Source of the DNA: Psychrobacter sp. UBA3962
Lineage (GTDB): Bacteria > Pseudomonadota > Gammaproteobacteria > Pseudomonadales > Moraxellaceae
Assembly (NCBI RefSeq): GCF_002385225.1
Contig: NZ_DGDC01000033.1
Coordinates: 1 to 64,000, forward strand
Length of the DNA stretch: 64,000 nt
Direction: 5' to 3'
Below the pieces are notes generated by a model. The model was not told the origin of the DNA and did not search any database. It saw only the letters and a list, made by a program, of their open reading frames with translations. This document shows positions 18,902-27,587 of this stretch, piece by piece (within the stretch, counting starts at the first letter, position 1; each line of letters starts with the position of its first letter). Made by a program: the position numbers and the translations under genes.

Positions 18902-20089
18902 ATGAAAGTCATGCGCCTGCTCTCCTCTTTAAAGCACGACGAATCCGAGCGCGGAATTTTTCATCTTGGACGGGCTTTGGTCAAACGTGGCCACACCTCA
19001 ATTATTATCTCATCAGCAGACACCGAGCATGAGCTGGTAAAACGTCTTAAACGCGATGGTAATATCTATCATCAGTTATCTCTAGAAAAGAAATCCTGGC
19101 TGTCTCTGCGCCAGATTTGGCCTTTACGTCAGCTTATTGAGAAGTATCAGCCCGACATTATTCACCTGCACTCTCGCACCCCGGCTTGGATTCTACATTG
19201 GGCACTTAAAGGCGCCAAAGTAGCTAAAAAGCCTATGCTGGTCTCTACCATGTATGGTTTTTATCCGTTAAATAGTTATGCGCGAGCTTTACTGAACGTT
19301 GACTGTCTAATTACCGTCTCTGATAGTGTGAGTGATTATTTATTAAAGGGATTGAAAGAGGTTAAGAATCCGCCACGATCTATCGTACGCATTTATCGCG
19401 GCGTAGATACCCGCAACTTTCCTTATCGCTATAACCCTTCTGTATATTGGATTCATAGAACTTTTGCTGAATATCCTGAGCTTGAGCACAAAAAATGGTT
19501 ACTGTTTCCCACCATCATCGGCCAAGAGTACGGGCAAGAGTGGCTAATCGATATCTTGGGTAACCTAAGCGAGGACTTCCCCAATCTGCACATCATTATT
19601 ATGGATGACGATTCACGCCGTGAAGTGGTGCATGAAGAGTTTATGCAGCGAATTAACGCATTAGAGTTAAGAGACAAGTTCACCTTTATCGGGACCAAAC
19701 ACAATGACATGCGGGAATGGTTGGCCGCTTCAAACTTAGTGCTAGGTCTGGCAAATCAGCCTGAGTCCATTGGAATTAATGTGCTACAAGCCATTCACTT
19801 GGGAACCCCTGTGGTCGGCTGGAACAAAGCGGCTTTTAATGAAATTTTAAAACCGCTTTATCCACAAGGCTTGGTGAAAGAAGATACCGCTTACGCCTTA
19901 TGCAAAGTCATTCGTATTCAATTAGAAAATGCGATGCGTCCGCCTATTACTGACAAATTTACCATGCAGCAAATGATTGACGAGACCTTAGAGGTGTATC
20001 GCTCTTTATCCCAAGACAGTCAATTAAAGGATGCCAATCGCTCTGTAAAAGCCAATAAGAAGACAGCCTTAAGAAAAGACAAAGAATAA
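18902..20089 (+). CDS. Glycosyltransferase family 4-type protein
   Basis: A cytoplasmic or membrane-associated sugar transferase of about 395 residues with two Rossmann-like halves (GT-B fold). The N-terminal domain opens with MKVMRLLSSL and contains PDIIHLHSRTPAW; the C-terminal half has GTKHNDMREWLAASNLVLGL, PESIGINVLQAIHLGTPVVGW, the expected nucleotide-sugar-binding region with the glutamate of PES. The reading frame is open back to an ATG at 18818, but the start at 18902 matches the beginning of the fold. It might act in lipopolysaccharide or capsule assembly; donor and acceptor cannot be predicted. A basic C-terminal tail is present. Confidence 0.8.
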   Translation: MKVMRLLSSLKHDESERGIFHLGRALVKRGHTSIIISSADTEHELVKRLKRDGNIYHQLSLEKKSWLSLRQIWPLRQLIEKYQPDIIHLHSRTPAWILHWALKGAKVAKKPMLVSTMYGFYPLNSYARALLNVDCLITVSDSVSDYLLKGLKEVKNPPRSIVRIYRGVDTRNFPYRYNPSVYWIHRTFAEYPELEHKKWLLFPTIIGQEYGQEWLIDILGNLSEDFPNLHIIIMDDDSRREVVHEEFMQRINALELRDKFTFIGTKHNDMREWLAASNLVLGLANQPESIGINVLQAIHLGTPVVGWNKAAFNEILKPLYPQGLVKEDTAYALCKVIRIQLENAMRPPITDKFTMQQMIDETLEVYRSLSQDSQLKDANRSVKANKKTALRKDKE

Positions 20090-20121
20090 CCCTAGGATAA
20101 AATCAAAAAAGGGAAAAAGAA

Positions 20122-20156
20122 AAAACCCAAGTCTAGGGCAGAGACTTGGGTTTTGG
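20122..20156 (+). terminator. Rho-independent terminator after the glycosyltransferase gene
   Basis: A perfect 13-bp stem (20122-20134 with 20142-20154) with a 7-nt loop ends in four T residues. The A-run on its left also lets it act on the minus strand for the exonuclease-like gene. Confidence 0.75.
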
Positions 20157-20475
20157 GGCGCTATTTAATTGTTATTATTATTTTCCTTACGGCTAATCCT
20201 TAGCCAGACTTCTACGTAAATTTGATAAGAGTTAATCTACAGGGCAATAGATCAAATTTTATCTGCTGCAAATCCTAACAGCTCATCTACGCAACCCAAC
20301 ACTGCTATCCATGCATCCTTGTGTTGATGAGTCTATTGTAGGCGGTTGCCCTATCTCTGCCTAGCAGGCAAAAGCCCATTTTTACGTAAGCATATGCTTA
20401 CAACCTGCCAGCCAGTCGCCCCTTCTTTCTATTTACTCGTATTAACTGATAGCAAGGTTGTAGCTATTGTTGAAG
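20157..20475. other. Intergenic stretch without recognised gene
   Basis: These 319 bp lie between the terminator and the 3' end of the convergent phosphatase-fold gene. A plus-strand open frame here overlaps that gene and has no supporting features. No repeat or RNA gene was recognised. Confidence 0.6.
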
Positions 20476-21627
20476 CTACTGACACTGAGCGCCAGATTTT
20501 TCCTGCTCAGCTTTCTCTTGTTCTGCTTCAGCATGCTCTTGTGACAGTCGTTCCCCTTCCTCTTTACCCTCTTCAATTTTTTCTGCCGTTTCCTGCTTAT
20601 CTTTCGCCGTAGCTTCAGTAGCATTCTGTTGCTGTTCAGCTGTGGCACAAGCTTCATATTGCAAAGTAGTCAATACTGGGAAATGGTCTGAGCCTATGGA
20701 CGGTAAACGCTCAATATCTACTAACGTAAAACATGGGCTATGGAAAATATGATCCAACGCCCAGCGTAAAAAAGGATAGTCCACATGGAAAGTATTGATA
20801 AAAAATCGACCAATGCGGGGATCCAACAACCCTGATATCCGCTGGAACATTAGCGTTGTTTTTGACCAAGCAACGTCGTTTAAATCACCTGCTAAAATGG
20901 CCGTCTGATTGTTTTCTTTGATATGTCTCCCTACCATCAACAGTTCAGCATCGCGCGTGGTCGACTTATCTGCCTCTGTTGGACTAGGGGGCATAGGATG
21001 CAGGCAGTAAAGCCAAATAACCTCGCCATTAGGCAGTCGTAGCTGAGTATGAATTGAGGGAATATCATCAATCAATAAATATTTTACCTCAGGATCAATC
21101 AGCTCAAATTTAGAGTACAGATGCATGCCGTATAAATTATCTAAAGGCACTTTAACCGTATAGGGATAGTCGGGCTCAATAACCGTTAGAGCATCTTGCC
21201 ATTTTTGGTCTGACTCAAGAGTTATTAGCACATCGGGCTGCTTTTGTTGAACTAAATCTACCAAGGCTTGAGTATTGTTATTGGGCGTTAATACATTCGA
21301 TACCATTAACTTTAATTGCACCGCATCGTCTATCGGCAAGGCTTGACGCACCTCTTTTTTCCAAAGCCGGGTATAAGGTAGAATCATGCGTAACTGAAGC
21401 CCTACCGCTGCTATTAAAGCAACCAATAGGATGACATCCCAACTTTCCCACTGCGGAGCCGAGACCAATAAACCAATAAGACTTACCAAGCCGATGACTA
21501 GAATTTGTATCCTTGGAAAATCAACGCCCCTTATCCACCAATGATCTAAAGGCAATAACCCCCACACACTGACGAAGACCACCAAGCCTGCCAATATTTG
21601 GAAAATAAAATAGAGTGAGTCGAGCAT
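20476..21627 (-). CDS. Membrane-anchored endonuclease/exonuclease/phosphatase family protein
   Basis: A 383-residue protein with three hydrophobic segments within the first 85 residues, then an endonuclease/exonuclease/phosphatase (EEP) domain. EEP marks are LMVSNVLTPNNN, DVLITLESDQKW with the catalytic-type glutamate, AILAGDLNDVAWS, and IGSDHFPVLTTL with the terminal histidine. The layout resembles YafD-like membrane EEP proteins. The last 50 residues are a highly charged Glu/Gln/Lys coiled-coil-like tail ending in GAQCQ. The domain is likely periplasmic given the three-helix anchor, but topology is inferred. A GGTGA ribosome binding site precedes the start. Confidence 0.82.
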   Translation of the reverse strand: MLDSLYFIFQILAGLVVFVSVWGLLPLDHWWIRGVDFPRIQILVIGLVSLIGLLVSAPQWESWDVILLVALIAAVGLQLRMILPYTRLWKKEVRQALPIDDAVQLKLMVSNVLTPNNNTQALVDLVQQKQPDVLITLESDQKWQDALTVIEPDYPYTVKVPLDNLYGMHLYSKFELIDPEVKYLLIDDIPSIHTQLRLPNGEVIWLYCLHPMPPSPTEADKSTTRDAELLMVGRHIKENNQTAILAGDLNDVAWSKTTLMFQRISGLLDPRIGRFFINTFHVDYPFLRWALDHIFHSPCFTLVDIERLPSIGSDHFPVLTTLQYEACATAEQQQNATEATAKDKQETAEKIEEGKEEGERLSQEHAEAEQEKAEQEKSGAQCQ

Positions 21628-22035
21628 AAATCACCAATGTAAATTTTTAGTAGAGCCACTAGGCTGGGATAAGGGAAAGTAAAGCCTATATAGTGATAAA
21701 GCCAAGGTAAGAGCTATCGCTATAAGTCCGCTCAATAATACAGAGATTCTAACCAATATATAAATAAATTGGTAAATTTAGTAAATATAGTTCTATCTTA
21801 TAATTTATAACAAAAAAAATGTTAAAAAATTAAAGCCCAACTCTTGCAATTTCACTCATATCAAGGCAATGTAAAGGGTTGCATATTGTAAATTTGCTGC
21901 CCACAATCTGCAGCACGAATACAAATACTGCAAATTCAGATACAGCGTCGGTTATTTATTCAGGGCTAAGCTTATCTGGGCTTAACGTTCTTAATCTAAC
22001 AAATAATTTTAGCTAGATACACAAAGGATATATTC
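21628..22035. other. AT-rich intergenic region upstream of asd
   Basis: The 408 bp separate the divergent EEP gene and asd. A TATAAT hexamer occurs near 21797 but has no good -35 partner. I looked for a lysine riboswitch, which precedes some lysine-pathway genes, and found none of its conserved boxes. No gene is seen. Confidence 0.55.
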
Positions 22036-23181
22036 ATGAGTCAATTAAAAGTGGGTCTTGTTGGATGGCGTGGCATGGTAGGTTCTGTGCTAATGCAGCG
22101 TATGGTAGAAGAGAAAGATTTCGCTAATATCACCCCTATTTTCTTTTCGACCAGTAATGCTGGTGGTGATGCTCCTACTTTTGAGGGCATTAAACACACT
22201 GAAGCCAGTGCCAAGTTAAAAGATGCTCATGATATTGAAGCACTTAGCAGCTGTGACGTGATTATTACCTGTCAGGGCGGCGACTATACCACAGCGGTAC
22301 ATGGCCCATTACGTGATTCTGGGTGGACCGGTTACTGGGTTGATGCGGCCAGTAGCTTACGCATGGAAGACAATAGTGTTATCGTTTTAGACCCAGTAAA
22401 CCGCTCAGTTATCGACAATGCCCTACAAAACGGCACCAAGGACTTTATCGGCGGTAACTGTACTGTCTCGTTAATGCTTATGGCCATCGGCGAGTTATTT
22501 AACCGTGGGTGGGTTGAATGGGTATCAGCAATGACTTATCAAGCGGCCAGTGGCTCAGGTGCCAATAATATGCGTGAGCTAATCAGTGGCATGGGTATGT
22601 TGCGCGATGCGGTAGCTGACGAATTGGCTGACCCTGCCAGTGCTATTTTGGCCATCGACAAAAAAATTGCTGAGACTCAGCGCAGTAATGAGTTCCCAAC
22701 CCAATATTTCGGTGTGCCTTTAGCAGGAAGCTTGATCCCTTACATCGACAGCCAACTTGAAAACAAACAATCTCGTGAAGAATGGAAAGGCGGCGTTGAG
22801 ACCAACAAGATTCTAAACAATGAAGGCGACGATATCATCCCTATCGATGGCCTGTGCGTCCGTGTGGGCTCAATGCGCTGTCATGCTCAAGGTCTAACCA
22901 TCAAACTAAAAAAAGACATTCCTTTAGAGGAAATCGAAGCAGCGTTAAAAAATAGCGGCAACGAATGGTTGGATTTGGTAGAAGACGATAAAGAAGCCAC
23001 CATACAGCGCCTAACTCCTGTGGCAGTAACCGGAACACTAACCGTGGCCTTAGGACGCTTACGTAAGCTGAATATGGGTCCAGAGTACCTAGGTGCCTTC
23101 ACTGTGGGCGATCAGCTATTATGGGGCGCAGCAGAGCCTTTACGCCGTATGTTAAACATCATTCAGCAGTCTAAAGCCTAA
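22036..23181 (+). CDS. asd: Aspartate-semialdehyde dehydrogenase
   Basis: This cytoplasmic enzyme reduces aspartyl phosphate to aspartate semialdehyde with NADPH, feeding lysine, diaminopimelate, threonine and methionine synthesis. The 381-residue length fits the gammaproteobacterial form. The NADP-binding start VGLVGWRGMVGSVLMQRM is present, the catalytic cysteine is in GGNCTVSLMLMAIG, and the conserved RVGSMRCHAQGLTIKL follows in the substrate-binding part. An AAAGGA ribosome binding site lies 8 nt before the ATG. It is transcribed alone and ends in a strong terminator. Confidence 0.97.
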   Translation: MSQLKVGLVGWRGMVGSVLMQRMVEEKDFANITPIFFSTSNAGGDAPTFEGIKHTEASAKLKDAHDIEALSSCDVIITCQGGDYTTAVHGPLRDSGWTGYWVDAASSLRMEDNSVIVLDPVNRSVIDNALQNGTKDFIGGNCTVSLMLMAIGELFNRGWVEWVSAMTYQAASGSGANNMRELISGMGMLRDAVADELADPASAILAIDKKIAETQRSNEFPTQYFGVPLAGSLIPYIDSQLENKQSREEWKGGVETNKILNNEGDDIIPIDGLCVRVGSMRCHAQGLTIKLKKDIPLEEIEAALKNSGNEWLDLVEDDKEATIQRLTPVAVTGTLTVALGRLRKLNMGPEYLGAFTVGDQLLWGAAEPLRRMLNIIQQSKA

Positions 23182-23224
23182 CGTTCTAGCTGTTTAACCC
23201 TTATTCTGTTAAATGAGATATAAA

Positions 23225-23260
23225 AAAACCCCCAACTTTAAGTTGGGGGTTTTATTTTTG
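23225..23260. terminator. Bidirectional rho-independent terminator
   Basis: AAAACCCCCAACTT (23225-23238) pairs with AAGTTGGGGGTTTT (23240-23253) and is followed by a T-rich tract on the plus strand and an A-run that reads as T on the minus strand. It separates the convergent asd and NSS transporter genes. Confidence 0.9.
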
Positions 23261-23279
23261 CTTAAAGTTAACGTTTGGA

Positions 23280-24641
23280 TTAACTTAGAACAGTCGTGAT
23301 GAATACGATGATTACACCAATAGGGGCCACAAACTTAGCAATTAACTGCCACAGTGACCAACTGCCTCCTGATAAGCCAAGCTCTTGGCGCACGCTCTCT
23401 TGATTCATGACCCAACCTGCAAAGACGATGGCCGCTAAACCTGCGATTGGCAACATGAATTTACTCGTTAACTTGTCTAAGAAGTCAAAGATATTATTAC
23501 CAAAAATCATTACCTCTGACCATAGGTTGAAAGACAATAACGCTGCCACACCCAACAACCAAATAGCGACACTGGCCACAACAACCGCTGTCTTACGACT
23601 CATTGACGTACGCTCTTCTAAAAACTCAATAGAAGGCTCAATCAAAGAAATTGAAGAAGTTAGCGCCGCAAAAGTAATCAATAAGAAGAACAAGGCACCT
23701 AGCAATGCCCCCGCCGTCATACTACCAAAGGCGATTGGCAAGCTGACAAAGATTAGACCAGGTCCGGCTGCAGGGTCCATGCCATGACTGAAAATAATTG
23801 GGAAAATAGCCAAGCCAGCAGCAAGCGCGATAACCGTATCAAGGATTACTACTGTCCGTGCCATACTTAGTAGGCTAATGTTTTTACCTAAATATGAGCC
23901 ATAAGTTACCATGATGCCCATACCCAGTGATAAGGTAAAGAAAGCGTGTCCTAACGCAGATAAATAAATATCTGAAGCGCCTTCCCCAAATAGCTTAGCC
24001 ACATCTGGTGTAAACAAGTAATCAACGGCTTCAGCAAAACCACCATTGACCACGTTATAACCCACGATTACCAACAAAATTAACGCCAGTAATGGAATCA
24101 TAACCTTAGCGGCTCTTTCAATACCACCAGTTACCCCAAGGGCCACAATACCTGCTGTAATACCCATGAAGACCGTATGCCAAATGGTTAGCGTAGCGGG
24201 AGACGCCAACATTGTATTGAATACCCCTTCTACAGCTGCTCCATCTAGCCCGTTAAAATCACCACTGGCTAACTTGGTCATATAGTTTAGAGCCCAACCC
24301 CCAATAACACTGTAAAAAGACAGGATTAAAAAGGCCCCTAAAATTCCGACCACACCCACAATGGCCCAGTTACGAGTCTTACCTTCTGAAGCGGCCACAG
24401 TAGCGTATGAATCCATTGGGTTACGTTGCCCACGACGACCAATCATCCACTCTGCTACTAAGATTGGAAAGCCAATCAGGGCAATACACACCAGATAAGC
24501 CAGTACAAAAGCAGACCCTCCGCTTTCACCAACCATATATGGGAATTTCCAAATATTTCCTAAACCCACAGCAGAACCAACGGCGGCCATAATAAAGCCA
24601 ACGCGAGATCCCCATTGAGCGTGATGCTGTTTGTTTGACAT
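23280..24641 (-). CDS. Sodium-dependent transporter, NSS/SNF family
   Basis: A 453-residue inner-membrane sodium symporter of the neurotransmitter:sodium symporter family. The N-terminal signature WGSRVGFIMAAVGSAVGLGNIWKFPY is clear (first unwound helix with the sodium and substrate site), and about eleven hydrophobic segments follow. Bacterial members carry amino acids. The ATG at 24641 is chosen because GGAGG lies 7 nt before it; the frame is open to 24662. Some bacterial NSS genes have a tiny accessory subunit downstream (MetS type); here the terminator begins 20 bp after the stop and leaves no room for one. Confidence 0.93.
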   Translation of the reverse strand: MSNKQHHAQWGSRVGFIMAAVGSAVGLGNIWKFPYMVGESGGSAFVLAYLVCIALIGFPILVAEWMIGRRGQRNPMDSYATVAASEGKTRNWAIVGVVGILGAFLILSFYSVIGGWALNYMTKLASGDFNGLDGAAVEGVFNTMLASPATLTIWHTVFMGITAGIVALGVTGGIERAAKVMIPLLALILLVIVGYNVVNGGFAEAVDYLFTPDVAKLFGEGASDIYLSALGHAFFTLSLGMGIMVTYGSYLGKNISLLSMARTVVILDTVIALAAGLAIFPIIFSHGMDPAAGPGLIFVSLPIAFGSMTAGALLGALFFLLITFAALTSSISLIEPSIEFLEERTSMSRKTAVVVASVAIWLLGVAALLSFNLWSEVMIFGNNIFDFLDKLTSKFMLPIAGLAAIVFAGWVMNQESVRQELGLSGGSWSLWQLIAKFVAPIGVIIVFITTVLS

Positions 24642-24805
24642 TTTAATCCTCCAGCCATCCAAGGCTTATACTTTAACTGTCTAATGTCCTTATGAGACAG
24701 TCATTGAAGTCACTAACTACCGCCAATAAATTGGCTTTATAGCAATATGTATTTACATCATTTAACAAAGTAAGTCTGTTTCATAAGCGATTAAATGTCA
24801 AGCGA

Positions 24806-24843
24806 CTAAAAACTAAAAAAGCCATAACTAAAAGTTATGGCTT
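24806..24843 (-). terminator. Rho-independent terminator after lpxA
   Basis: A perfect 11-bp stem (24833-24843 with 24819-24829) with an AAA loop is followed on the minus strand by a T-rich tract. It closes the lpxD-fabZ-lpxA unit, showing that lpxB is not co-transcribed here. Confidence 0.85.
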
Positions 24844-24882
24844 GATGTTAGTTTTACTTAAATTAGTTTTCAATTATCTAAA

Positions 24883-25662
24883 TTATCGGGTAATTCCTCG
24901 GTTACTGTTAACCAAAGAATCTATTAATAACTGAATTTTTGGCTCTTGCGGCAAGTAATCAGCAGTCAATTCTGCAATCACCTGTTCGGTAGTTTTACCA
25001 GATTTAAAAATCAGCTTATAAGCGGCTCTGAGGGTGTTAATGGTCTTCTTTGACCACTGCTTACGGCGCATGCCTTCAACATTAAGACCATGTGCTGCGG
25101 CAGGATTTCCCGAGACCAGAGTCATTGCTGCGACATCTTTTAGAATAACACTCCCTCCGCCGATAAGACTATAGTCACCAATCTGACAAAACTGATGGAC
25201 CCCAGCGTTACCACCAACAATGACGTTATTACCAATGTGGACATGACCAGCTACTCCCACGTTATTGGCCAAGACATTGCCATTACCTATAATACAGTCA
25301 TGAGCGATATGGGTATTGACCATAAACAAGTTGTTGCTACCTATTTTGGTAAGGCTATTGTCCTGGACGGTCCCTCTATGAAAGCTACAGGCCTCTCGAA
25401 TAGAGTTATTATCACCAATCTCGAGCCAAGTCTCTTCACCTGCATACTTTAAGTCCTGACAGTCTTCACCAATACTGGCAAACTGGAAAATCTCATTATT
25501 TTTCCCAATGCGGGTATTTTTAGTCACCACCACATGGCGTAGCAGCTTAGTTCCTTCATCAATAGAAACATTATCGCCGACAATGCAATAAGGTCCAATC
25601 ACTACGCTGTCATGGATTTCAGCTTTACTTGAGACGATGGCAGTGTGGTGTATCTGTGTCAT
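24883..25662 (-). CDS. lpxA: UDP-N-acetylglucosamine acyltransferase LpxA
   Basis: LpxA transfers the 3-hydroxyacyl chain from acyl carrier protein to UDP-GlcNAc, the first step of lipid A synthesis, in the cytoplasm. The 259-residue protein is built of hexapeptide repeats forming a left-handed beta-helix, seen from IHHTAIVSSKAEIHDSV onward. The catalytic histidine region is VNTHIAHDCIIGNGN, and HQFCQIGDYSLIGGGS and GLNVEGMRRKQWS follow, with a C-terminal helical part. The ATG at 25662 is chosen; the frame is open to a TTG at 25671. It follows fabZ by 57 bp. Confidence 0.97.
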   Translation of the reverse strand: MTQIHHTAIVSSKAEIHDSVVIGPYCIVGDNVSIDEGTKLLRHVVVTKNTRIGKNNEIFQFASIGEDCQDLKYAGEETWLEIGDNNSIREACSFHRGTVQDNSLTKIGSNNLFMVNTHIAHDCIIGNGNVLANNVGVAGHVHIGNNVIVGGNAGVHQFCQIGDYSLIGGGSVILKDVAAMTLVSGNPAAAHGLNVEGMRRKQWSKKTINTLRAAYKLIFKSGKTTEQVIAELTADYLPQEPKIQLLIDSLVNSNRGITR

Positions 25663-25719
25663 TAAGAACAACCTATTATTTTAGAGAATTTAAAATTATA
25701 TTATGTGATAGCCTTCGTT

Positions 25720-26283
25720 CTAAGCCGTAACGATTCTATCTTGGCGCATAATCATTAATTGGGCACTGGCTGCTAATTTATCGGCAACATAGGCTTTACA
25801 ATCAAATTTATAAAGATCCCGCTTCTGCAATAAAAGCTTAGACTTTAAGACCAACTGATCACCAGGAATCACGGGGGCTCTAAATCTAGCCTTATCTACT
25901 CCGGCAAATAAAAACAGATGGCCCTCTTCGGCAGTAACCCCTTCATTAATAAAAGCCAAAATGCCTGATATCTGAGCCAATGCTTCTATAATCAGCACCC
26001 CAGGCATAATAGGCTCTTGTGGAAAGTGACCTTGAAAAAAAGGCTCATTGATGGTGACATTCTTGTAACCAGTAATCCAAGAATTTGAGCCACAAGCGGT
26101 CACGCGGTCCACTAGCATGAAAGGATAGCGGTGGGGCAAATAGCGTTTTAATTGCTCATAACCCATCGGCAAACTTACTGATTTATCTAACAATAACTGC
26201 GCATCTTCAGCGGTCATTTGCCATTCGTCTTGTTCGGAAATTACTTTAACTTCTGAGTTTGCACCCTTACCCTGCTGTGTCAT
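25720..26283 (-). CDS. fabZ: 3-hydroxyacyl-[acyl-carrier-protein] dehydratase FabZ
   Basis: FabZ dehydrates 3-hydroxyacyl-ACP in fatty acid elongation. The hot-dog fold is recognised by YLPHRYPFMLVDRV with the catalytic histidine, NEPFFQGHFPQEPIMPGVLIIEALAQ with the catalytic glutamate, and FAGVDKARFRAPVIPGDQL. At 187 residues it is about 35 longer than the E. coli enzyme owing to an N-terminal extension of charged residues before YEQLKRYLPH. An AAGGA ribosome binding site supports the annotated ATG. It lies between lpxD and lpxA, the common arrangement. Confidence 0.97.
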   Translation of the reverse strand: MTQQGKGANSEVKVISEQDEWQMTAEDAQLLLDKSVSLPMGYEQLKRYLPHRYPFMLVDRVTACGSNSWITGYKNVTINEPFFQGHFPQEPIMPGVLIIEALAQISGILAFINEGVTAEEGHLFLFAGVDKARFRAPVIPGDQLVLKSKLLLQKRDLYKFDCKAYVADKLAASAQLMIMRQDRIVTA

Positions 26284-26392
26284 GAACTATCCTTATCAAA
26301 ATTTTACGCACACAAATCTTAATGCTACTATTTAACCTTAATAATGCCTACTAAAGCTAGGCTTAAAAAACTTATGTGATCAAGTCAGCTGA

Positions 26393-27445
26393 TTATTTCT
26401 TGCCCAGTGCTCTAATTCTCACCATAGCACGTCGCCAATCCATGGCTGGCATTGAGCTTACTCCAGAAGAATACACGCCTGGTTTTTTAATTGACTTACT
26501 AACCAGGGTCATGCCGGTTAATACTACCCCATCTGCAATCTGTAAGTGACCGGCGATACCAACGCCGCCGCCAATCATGCAACTCTTACCTATGATAGTA
26601 CTACCAGCGATACCTACTTTTCCAGCTATAGCAGTCCCTGCCCCAATTTTTACGTTGTGGCCTACTTGAACTAAGTTATCAATAATAACGTTATCTTCAA
26701 TAATAGTATCGTCAACTGCGCCTCTATCAATACAAGTTTGGCTACCAATACGGACATTATTGCCAATAATAACACAGCCCAGTTGTACAATACGCTCCCA
26801 ACCTTCCGTGGCAGTATTAGACATAGGCGCAAAACCAAAGCCTTCAGAACCAATGCTGGCACCGGCATGAATTCTAACCTTATCGCCTAACTGACAGCTA
26901 TGACCAATGTAGCTATTTGGATATAGCACACAGTCTCTACCGATTATAGAGTATGGCTCAATATGCACCTGTGACTGCAGCCGACTGCCTGAGCCAATTT
27001 TTACTTGTTCACCGATGACACAAAAAGGCCCAACATATACCTGCTCACCCAGTTCAGCAGAATCAGCCACCTGGGCTGTCGGATGGATAAAAGTTTGGGA
27101 AGGTGTAGCCACAAAGCTGTGCGAACGGTCAAACAGATGTGTGGCACTGGCATAAGCCACGTAAGGTGAAGATACAATTATCGCAGTGCTACCCTCAGGT
27201 ACTTGGTCCGCATGCGCTGCTGATACCAAGACTACCGCTGCTTTAGTTTCTGATAAAGCTGAAACATAGGCCTGGTCTGCTAAAAAGCTTAGCTGACTGT
27301 CACTGGCTTGATCTAGACTGCCAATACCGGTTAACTGGATCTGTAACTGCGCCTCTGTCAACGGTTGTTTATTTAAGATAGGCTGACGAGCCTCGATGGC
27401 TGTTAACACTTCAGCAAGGCTTACGGTAGAAGCAGAAGGATTCAT
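26393..27445 (-). CDS. lpxD: UDP-3-O-(3-hydroxyacyl)glucosamine N-acyltransferase LpxD
   Basis: LpxD adds the N-linked hydroxyacyl chain in the third step of lipid A synthesis. The 350-residue protein has an N-terminal UDP-binding domain with LSFLADQAYVSAL and a long left-handed beta-helix of hexapeptide repeats, including IHAGASIGSEGFGFAP, DNLVQVGHNVKIG with the catalytic histidine, and GGGVGIAGHLQIADG. The C-terminal helix ends WRRAMVRIRAL. No skp gene lies between it and bamA, and a terminator separates the two, so lpxD probably has its own promoter in the 142-bp gap. Confidence 0.97.
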   Translation of the reverse strand: MNPSASTVSLAEVLTAIEARQPILNKQPLTEAQLQIQLTGIGSLDQASDSQLSFLADQAYVSALSETKAAVVLVSAAHADQVPEGSTAIIVSSPYVAYASATHLFDRSHSFVATPSQTFIHPTAQVADSAELGEQVYVGPFCVIGEQVKIGSGSRLQSQVHIEPYSIIGRDCVLYPNSYIGHSCQLGDKVRIHAGASIGSEGFGFAPMSNTATEGWERIVQLGCVIIGNNVRIGSQTCIDRGAVDDTIIEDNVIIDNLVQVGHNVKIGAGTAIAGKVGIAGSTIIGKSCMIGGGVGIAGHLQIADGVVLTGMTLVSKSIKKPGVYSSGVSSMPAMDWRRAMVRIRALGKK

Positions 27446-27490
27446 AGGGATGCCAGATGTCCTTTTAAGATTTTATTTAAGGGTTTAATT

Positions 27491-27521
27491 AAAAGAAAGC
27501 TCAAAGTTAATAACTTTGAGC
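27491..27521 (-). terminator. Rho-independent terminator after bamA
   Basis: A perfect 11-bp stem (27511-27521 with 27499-27509) is followed on the minus strand by TTTCTTTT. It lies in the short gap between bamA and lpxD. Confidence 0.7.
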
Positions 27522-27587
27522 CTGTATAAAGCAGTGACAATGAATAATGTCAAAACAGATATTAGCTGTCGACTAACTAGCGATAAA

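Noticed and set aside
20346..20657. Short frames at the 3' end of the EEP gene
   Set aside because: They overlap the repetitive Glu/Gln-coding tail and its flank; composition is low-complexity and there is no start signal.
21628..22035. A lysine riboswitch before asd
   Set aside because: Conserved L-box segments were looked for and not found.
23407..23787. A 126-codon plus-strand frame inside the NSS transporter
   Set aside because: It is the complement of a transmembrane region and has no independent support.
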